Of a stretch of 64,000 bases of DNA, positions 57,110 to 64,000 are shown one piece after another (position 1 is the first letter of the stretch; each line of letters begins with the position of its first letter). The notes under the pieces are model-generated. The model had not been told where the DNA came from and made no database searches. It saw only the letters and a list, made by a program, of their open reading frames with translations. The position numbers were made by a program, and so were the translations under genes. This DNA comes from Arctopsyche grandis (Eukaryota > Arthropoda > Insecta > Trichoptera > Hydropsychidae). The DNA lies in the NCBI RefSeq assembly GCF_051622035.1, contig NC_135356.1:1550001-1614000 (forward strand), given 5' to 3'.

Positions 57110-57475
57110 AGATATATACCAGGAAGGCCTAACATGTAGACCCCAATGCGCCTTCCTAGACAATTAATTACAAATATTGCAGCATTTTTATTAGATAAAT
57201 CCCTGTATTTCGAGAGGCTGAAGTACACGAAATTAACAATCGATTAATTATTGAATTAATCCATAGAGACATCTATGGTTTTAGACTTGTACATAAATTT
57301 TTACATATTGTACATAAATCAAATTCAGATATTTGTGTGCATAGCGGATGGTTGTAGTGTGTGCATAACTGATGAAATCAGATCTGACCAGCAGCGTTAA
57401 AGATTAGCACGGGATCGAACCCGGTAACCTCTCGGTGCTAAACATAAACGCAACCAGCGAGGCATATGAAATGTC
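57110..57475 (-). mobile_element. tRNA-derived SINE, copy
   Basis: The tail ACCAGGAAGGCCTAACATGT is at the left and ATAGAGACATCTATGG in the body. On the minus strand ACCGGGTTCGATCCCGTGC is a good B box near the right end. Confidence 0.65.
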
Positions 57476-57834
57476 TCATGCGACTTTCGGTTATTTTATT
57501 CAAATATTTTATTGTTTACTGGGTAATTTTACCGTGATTGGAAAAAATGATTATTATTTTATTGAAAGTTCGTGATCAATATTATAATTTGTTATATATA
57601 TGTAGCTATTTAAACAGAAGAAGGATCTCGCACTCTCATTGTAGATCAACCTCTTTCTGGAATCCCATTGCCTTTCTATTTTTTCGTAAAATAAGCTTGG
57701 GAATAAACAATGGGAATAAAGTTCAGCAAATTTTTGCCATTTAGTCGATCCGGTATATATTCTTGCAAATGTGTTAAGCACATTAAAAGGACGTAAAATT
57801 ATTTCTTTATTTTTTTTTAATTATTTCTAATTTA
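57476..57834. other. AT-rich sequence, nothing recognised
   Basis: No supportable feature was seen. Confidence 0.4.
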
Positions 57835-57968
57835 ACTATATAATATTATTGCAATACGATTCAAAGCAAAGTCTTTAATAATATTACTGTAAGTTTTGTT
57901 GCCCATAACGTAACGTTCACAATTACTTTTATCGTTTAAAAAATATAAATTTCCATGAATATAAAATA

Positions 57969-58490
57969 CTAGCTGTATTACCCGGCTTCGCTCGGTATTT
58001 GTAAAATAAACTAATGACTAATCTAATAGTAAACATTTTATTAAATTTATTTGGATAGTTTTATTTTTTATAAATTAATTTGAATACTCATTTGTTTTTT
58101 TTATTAAATTGACTGTCACAACCAACAAACATATTTAGTAAGTGTCTTATAAAAAAATATATGTACGCCCCCGGCGGTTGCGCCCCCTAGGGCTACGCCA
58201 CCTGCGCCCCCCTGAGCATTTGCCGTCTAGGGCTACGCCCCCTGCGCCCCCCTGAATATTCGCCGTCAAGGCTGCGCCCCCCCCCCTGAGCATTTGCTGT
58301 CTAGGGCTACGCCACCTGCGCCTCCCTGAACCTTCCCCGTCTAGGGCTACCCCGTCTAGGGCTACCCCGTCTAGGGCTAAGAAAAAAAAGATGACGTCAC
58401 GAATATACGAACGAAAGAATGAGGGGATACATACATACATACATACATACATTCATATATACAAAGTCTCTTTCCAAAATTTATATTAGA
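57969..58490 (-). mobile_element. Helitron-like element, family B copy 7, with GC-rich array
   Basis: On the minus strand it starts TCTAATATAAATTTTGG at 58490 and ends CGAGCGAAGCCGGGTAATAC then AGCTAG at 57969. It is inserted between A and T of repeat H. It carries a GC-rich tandem repeat and a (CATA)n tract. Confidence 0.8.
58165..58378 (-). repeat. GC-rich tandem repeat inside a Helitron
   Basis: About four units of roughly 40-50 bp contain CTAGGGCTACGCC, CCTGCGCCCCCCTGA and CATTTGCCGTC, then shorten to three 17-bp CTACCCCGTCTAGGGCT units. This is the most GC-rich block in the window. A 101-codon minus-strand frame across it is repeat-derived. Confidence 0.85.
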
Positions 58491-58520
58491 TATACGCATT
58501 CCATAAATAAATAAGACTGT

Positions 58521-58820
58521 AATGAAATTAAATGACAATATCCTTTTCAAGCTCAAAAATGTACGTGTACGTATACTTGAATATGAGAAAATTCTTTTAA
58601 GAAATTTTCATATTCAATCTTTGGTTTGCTCTTGATCTTCTTTATTGAGCTATCATGTTTTCTAGATATTAAATTTTTATAAGGCACGCAGCACTTTATA
58701 TAAACATTTAATATTTTTGAGATCAAGAAGTTTGTCATTACTACTACGTACATATGTATGTATGATGATTATGAAAATTATATCAAGCGAAATGGTGCTC
58801 GGAAATGAACGTAAGACTAC
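58521..58820. other. AT-rich sequence, nothing recognised
   Basis: No supportable feature was seen. Confidence 0.4.
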
Positions 58821-59387
58821 TTAAAAGGAAAATATAAAGAGTGCCGACATATTTTCTGATGAAAGCCCGCCACGCTGAAAATTTCGCCAACATTTCCAAT
58901 TACAATTATTTAGAAATACAATAGAAGCCAGGTATAACAATCGTAGCTAATTCAAACAAACCCTAGATAACTACCGACGAAGATTTCGAGTTTTGTAAAG
59001 GCGTGTTTAGACTCTCTAATATACCTTGCAACAATATAAAGTAAAAAAAAGATGTCTATTAATGAATATATTTTTGCAAAACTAGTTGCATCTTCTTCAT
59101 TGTTGTTAAAATGAAATGCTCACGATCGAAAATACTCATTAATTAGGGATTTTCATCGAGAAATTCGTTGTAAACCAGTCTTTATAAACGTTGACAAATG
59201 AATGACACTAATTACACGACCCATATTCAATGCATCTTTTTACAATGATATCTGGAAAGGCTTAACTGGTATTATTCCCGTTTATTTTTTACATACACAA
59301 AAAAAACGCTTATCGGCGTATTTCAGGCACATATGTAGATAAGTTGGCAAAACGTCGATTGGCTTTGGTCAGTATTCAAAAGGTTAA
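58821..59387. mobile_element. TTAA-type MITE family D, copy 4
   Basis: It lies between TTAA (58821) and TTAA (59384-59387). The right end CTTTGGTCAGTATTCAAAAG matches family ends. The left end is diverged (AGAGTGCCGACATATTTTCT). Length about 565 bp equals copy 1. Confidence 0.65.
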
Positions 59388-59726
59388 TAAATATTTTTTT
59401 GATTTCTAAAAGAAATCCTGCCATTTTACGAAATACGTATCAGTTTGAATGGTTGATCAATGTTTTTATGACTTGTTTCGAAGTGGAAGCATTACGTGAG
59501 GTTGAGACAGGTAGTGAATGCAGAAACTGGCAGCTGCAAGCTACCAAATGTCAGTAAACCCACCGGGACTCCGGTTATTTTTGGTGAATGATGATTCGGC
59601 GTGCGCTTGCTGCAACATTATCACATATGTACTCCTAACAAAAAAATTTCGAGTGTCCAAAACTAATTTATGTCCACTTCCAGAAAATGCATTCAAATTT
59701 TTAACGACGCTTAAAAATCTTTACAG

Positions 59727-62700
59727 AGTTGGAGTAAGAGCGATCTGAAGACTTCGTACACACCCACGACCACATCCAAAACCCAGGATTCTACACCCAG
59801 CACCAAGAAGGTGTGTTAAAAATTCATTTAAGCTTAAAATGGCTATTTTGATCGCATTTCTAAATGTTTTCTTTGTATTTTAGTATGACAGCAGCTACTC
59901 GAGAACCAAAGCAGACGTCCCCCTAAGCAAAGATAGTGGCAGATCTATATCGGCCCTGGACAAAATTGGTACTTCATCACGGTATACCTCGACGGGATCC
60001 AACAACTACAGGAGTAGCTATTCACCAACGAGCACTACTTACTCCAGAGACAAGTCTAGTACCAGAGAGAAGGATAGTGTAAACTCGCGGTATGGAAATT
60101 ACCCTTTAGATGACAAGTCAGAGAAGAGCTCCGTGTTGAACAAGTATATGAGTGGCAAAACAAACGACATTTCAACTTCAGCATACAGCAGGTTGAGCGC
60201 TAACTCACAATCTCGTCCTCGAAGTAGAGATCCAAGTCCCACTGATAAAAATCGCTATGGTTACACTAGAAATCTTTCTAATTTGCAAGCCAGCACGGTC
60301 GACGCCTCTAACCGTGGTAGCAAATCTGTAGCGGAAAATAAAGATAAGTCAAATGATTCAAGTGATAGGGACAAAGAAGTTGGCAAAACAACCAAAACTC
60401 CTACATATAGCACCTCATACTCTTCGTACAAATTGTATTCCAGACCCCTATCTTACAACCGCAGCATGTTGAAAGAGGAGACCAAGGTCGATTCCAATGT
60501 TTCCAGATATCCCACAACTACAAATCGATTCGGAACAACTTATTCCAGAATATCGTCGGTAGACAAGCAAACCGCCAGTGTCCCTTCATCGCCAACAGTG
60601 GTCAGTGAGTCGGCAAAATCGCCGATACAGCAGAACGGCATCAAATCGAACAGCGAGGCAAAAACTGAAACGACGGAAACCAACGAAAGTGTAATGGAAA
60701 ACGACGAAGAAACAACTGATTCGGAAGATGAGTCGAGTGACAGCTCAGAGCAATCCATGGTTAATATCACAGTGGTGACGAGAGGAACGTCTCCCACAGC
60801 TCCCTCGTCTTCTATATACCTGCGCACGAGAAGAGCTGATATGGCCAAAACAATTGAGAAAACCGTCTCGAGACCTAAGAAGAAAGTCAAAATGATTGAT
60901 AAGGAAATGCAATCGGATAGATTAGACGACTCCACCAGAAGTTCTAGATACGGAAGTACAGCTAGGATCACCACGTCACCTTGGTCGTCCTATCTCGATT
61001 CTAGGTATTCGACACCTTCTACAACCAGTAGATATTCTAGTGGCTTAAGTGGACGATATTATAATTATACTAGTTCTAGAGACACGGTCGCCAGTGATAA
61101 ATCGACTACAGAGAGTAAGACTTCAGAGAGAATAAGATATTCAGAATCTGATACTGAGATTAAGCCTGAACCGACTACTCCTGTTAAAACAATCGACTCT
61201 ATAAGCAATGGAACGGTGTCCAAATCACCTACGAAAGAAAGTCTTCCTCAAACTCCAGTTACAGAACAGATTGTATCCAAAGAGGCTGCTAGTCGAACGA
61301 CACCAGTGAAAGAAATACCCAAGTCAATCACGCCTCCGATGATTTCGTCAGTTGATACAAGACCAAAACTGTCAGATGTGTCTGATCAGTTGCCTCCACA
61401 AGTACCAAAACTTGATCCGGCACCACTTTCAAAATCAGCGACGTCTTTGAACTCACTGAACAAAACTACCAAGTCAACAGGGAAAAAAATTATAAAAAAA
61501 CCTCGATCTAAAGAGGAAGGAGGCAAAACTAAAATAATAAGACGAAGTGTATCTTCGAGTTCTGCTGAGTCTGAAACATCTATGCAAAGCAGTGAGCCTG
61601 AATCACCAAAACCTAATAGCCAAGAAATCAGTCCTTTGAAATCATTGACAAAAACAAAATCAAAAACCTCTCTCTTGAAGTCAAAAAGTGGACTAATTAA
61701 AAAAACGGATAGTGCAAATGGTGAAAACGTGAATCATAAGATGAATACGAGAAGTAGTAGCAGCCCAGAATCTAGTATGATGACACCTTCGTGCGATTCT
61801 TCCAGTGAAGATGACAGAAACCTCAAAATCGGCGAACAAAACAACATTAATAATGGTTATAAACCGGATATATCTTTGAGGACTTCAGCGGATGAGTTGT
61901 CGCTGTCTTACGACAGCTCTTCCAAACCACCACTAACTCCAAGTCCCAAGTTGCAAAAAAGTGAATCGCAGCCTCGCACAGAGGAAGCCAAATCTTTCCT
62001 GATGAGAGCATTAGCTCCAGTGACCAATCTTTTCAAAATGCATTGCCAAGACTCGGACAAAAGTCAGTGGCTCAAGGACTCCGAAAGCAACAAAGAATCC
62101 GAAAACCCAAACACCTTCAACAACATACCGTCGATTACTACAAGCAGCGAAAATGGAAAAAATCACATGTTCAACAATGTTAGACACATAGAGTCAGGAA
62201 ACCGAGAGTGGTGGCTAGATTCTAAGAGCGAAAAGACCGGAGACAACAACACCAACTTGAAGAAAAGCGGTAGTCAATCACTCAGCAATGATCAATCAAG
62301 AGACAGCAATGGTTTCAAGTACAAAGTGATAAAACAAGACTCCGGGGAGAAGGCATGGTGGCTTCAAAGCAACGCCAACATCCCGGAAGGAGTTGAAGTC
62401 ATAACGCCGAGCAGGAAAGGATCGAGCGACAGCGATCGATCGGAGAAGTTTAACGTGTACAAAATTCAGCACATAGAACCTGAAGACAAGGAGAAGTGGA
62501 ACAGGAGTGAGCCAAGCTCCAACAGCGAGAAGCAGAAGCTGAACGGAGACGACAACTTCATCTTGAACGTGGTGCGCATCAGGCACATAGAGTCCGGGGA
62601 GAAGGCCTGGTGGCTCCAGAGCAACAAAAACATCCCCGAGGGAGTACACTACTCGTCAGAGTCCTCTTCGGACGACTCTTCAGATTCTGAAAAGAACGAT

Positions 62701-63281
62701 TTGAACGAGGGTGTGGCTCCCGGCGAGAGCATCGTCACGGGCAAGTACAGCGTACCGCTGGTGCTTCCCGACGAAGACGACGACGAGGAGCCTCTCGGCG
62801 ATCGCAAGAGTCCTGAAGGTCTGGAGACACCACACGACGACGAGAGAACAATGAGTATATTCCCTTACGACACTATCGGGTACCACCGCATACCGAACCG
62901 CACGGTGAAGCACAACGACGTACCCAAGAACTTGCCCGATTACATATCCAGGCACATGGACATCGACGACATCCTCGGCACGTCCGGTCAACTGTTCAGT
63001 CCGATGATGGACAGGCTGCTCGCCAGGAGCACGGGTCAGGATCTGGTGGACGGTGACAGTTCCGAATGTGAAGAGATCGATCCTACCCAAGTGAGAATCC
63101 ACGATAGCACGGCGCAGATGCCGGTCATCCAGAAAGTGGGAAGCAGGTGGGTCAGCCTTGGCACACTTTACTTCTACACATGTGCACCAATTTTATCGCA
63201 TTGCTTCTATTTAAGACGTTTTTTCTTTCTATTTTCAGGTGCAGCATCATCGATTGCTCCAACGAGAGCGAATCTCACGAG
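59727..63281 (+). CDS. Large Ser/Thr-rich disordered protein with IESGEKxWWL repeats (partial gene)
   Basis: Three coding exons are supported: 59727-59810 (SWSKSDLKTSYTPTTTSKTQ...), 59884-63146 and 63239-63281 (ending DCSNESESHE|GTGAGT). All junctions are GT-AG (TTTACAG|, AAG|GTGTGT, TTTTAG|, AAGCAG|GTGGGT, TTTTCAG|) and phases agree; about 1,130 codons are in view. The start and the end of the protein lie in exons not identified here. The sequence is rich in Ser, Thr, Lys and acidic residues and lacks a folded-domain signature until about 62026-62630. There, about five repeats share the pattern I-x-ESGEKxWWLxSN (HIESGNREWWL, KQDSGEKAWWLQSNANIPEG, HIESGEKAWWLQSNKNIPEG, and weaker HIEPEDKEKW and CQDSDKSQWL). 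A conserved-looking acidic C-terminal segment follows (DYISRHMDIDDILG). I do not recognise the family; a cytoskeletal or scaffold role would be a guess. Confidence 0.8.
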
Positions 63282-63283
63282 GT

Positions 63284-64000
63284 GAGTGTTTTTCAACTGC
63301 ATAATGTTTACCTTTAGTTATGTATATACATGCATATATATTTTCATTACGTTTATAAACAACTAAAACAATTTCAAGTTCTATGCTAACACGTGCAGAT
63401 AGATATGTTTGTATATAAAGAATTATTTTATACGGATATTGATTTTCGGAGCGAGACGTGTATGTATGTATAGGTATACATAAGTACGTATTATATTAAA
63501 TTCCGCTCATTTTATCGAGTTAAGTGAGATGTTATTCGGTGGAGCAATTTGTTCTGATTGTGTGGATTATTATATTATCATGCTTTAAAGCCATTTATTT
63601 TTCAATTTTGTTCAAAAGATATTTCTTGATTTTTTTATTTACATACATAAATATGTACATATATAAAAAACAAAGTTTAAGTAGTATTTTTATCATATGA
63701 AAGCATATTTTACAATATTTTTATTTATGATCGATCCGATGTTCATACATATGTAGCTTGAGACTTACGAGTAGCCGTCGGCAGCGGAGTTTCCATTTCC
63801 CAAGAAAAATGGTTAAATATTGTCAATTACTATTGTCCTACAAAGCTAGAGATTATAAAAAAAGTTGACACTATAAATTGACAATACTAAACCTTTTTTT
63901 TTTTTTGGGAAAAAGCATCCTGACCGCTTTTCCTTACTTACGAGAACCGAGCATGCTGTCGCATCCCTTCAATGTTTAGTAACATTGTAAGGACTGAAAA
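63284..64000 (+). other. Intron of the Ser-rich protein gene
   Basis: AT-rich sequence after a clear GTGAGT donor. No acceptor plus coding continuation was recognised before the window ends. A TATTGTCAATT/AATTGACAATA inverted pair lies at about 63817-63887. Confidence 0.55.

Larger units (their letters stand above)
57835..58520. repeat. Repeat H split by a Helitron
   Basis: Left part 57835-57968 (AAGTCTTTAATAATATTACT; TTCCATGAATATAAAATA) and right part 58491-58520 (TATACGCATTCCATAAATAA) join to the uninterrupted sequence seen at 44090/44091. No bases are duplicated at the junction. Confidence 0.75.

Noticed and set aside
58147-58452. 101-codon frame with ALDGVALDGVALDG.
   Set aside because: It is a translation of the GC-rich tandem repeat inside a Helitron.
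59518-59748. Frame starting MQKLAAASYQMSVNPPGLR as a possible first exon of the Ser-rich gene.
   Set aside because: The only GT donor tried (CTCCG|GTTATT) leaves a phase that puts a stop in the next exon; no coherent splice was found.
60540-63102. Minus-strand frames of 117-144 codons antisense to the Ser-rich protein gene.
   Set aside because: They are shadows of the sense frame, whose splice sites and repeats are coherent.

Overview
The window looks like a repeat-rich, AT-rich insect (at least arthropod) nuclear genome segment. Evidence: spliced animal genes with GT-AG introns, TCAGT-type initiators just upstream of two genes, Jockey-like, RTE-like and other non-LTR retrotransposon remnants, Helitrons, hAT remnants, a tRNA-derived SINE family and very long (TA)n tracts. 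I cannot assign the order or species from sequence alone.

Three protein genes are well supported. (1) 5540-8077 (+) is an OCRL/INPP5B-type inositol polyphosphate 5-phosphatase with PH, 5-phosphatase, ASH and RhoGAP-like regions, encoded in one uninterrupted 845-codon frame. (2) 16620-21275 (-) is a complete six-exon gamma-SNAP (NAPG) gene of 297 codons; I rebuilt it from splice sites, including a 53-nt first coding exon about 3 kb upstream of the rest. (3) 59727-63281 (+) is the interior of a large Ser/Thr-rich, probably disordered protein with about five copies of an IESGEKxWWL-type repeat; both gene ends lie outside the listed exons. Both (1) and (2) concern phosphoinositide or membrane trafficking, but they sit in opposite orientation with repeats between them, so I infer no co-regulation.

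Weaker coding candidates are an internal exon with strong splice sites at 38488-38671 (-), a possible companion exon at about 40.83-41.0 kb (-), a 105-codon ORF at 51128-51445 (-), a short coding-like stretch at 46.79-46.92 kb (+) and coding-like debris at 12.36-13.17 kb.

Most of the rest is transposable-element debris, often nested. 1-5.5 kb: Helitron-like copies, hairpin MITEs, and a LINE inside a LINE inside a MITE that together form a 516-codon chimeric frame. 8.1-13 kb: hAT remnants, LINE 3' ends, and TTAA-type and Tigger-like MITEs. 13-16.6 kb: no gene seen. 21.6-37.2 kb: palindromic MITEs, SINEs, Helitrons and foldback elements. 37.5-48.7 kb: LINE copies with a 3' hairpin, a (TA)n/spacer tandem array and head-to-tail Helitrons. 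49.4-59.4 kb: more Helitrons, a hAT-type element with an 8-bp target duplication, and a LINE split by a MITE and a hAT element that itself carries a Helitron. Two Helitron insertions can be compared with unoccupied paralogous copies of their target repeats in this same window, which supports precise A|T insertion without target duplication.

No rRNA, functional tRNA, CRISPR or prokaryote-type feature was seen. Repeat family names used here (A, B, C and so on) are my own labels.
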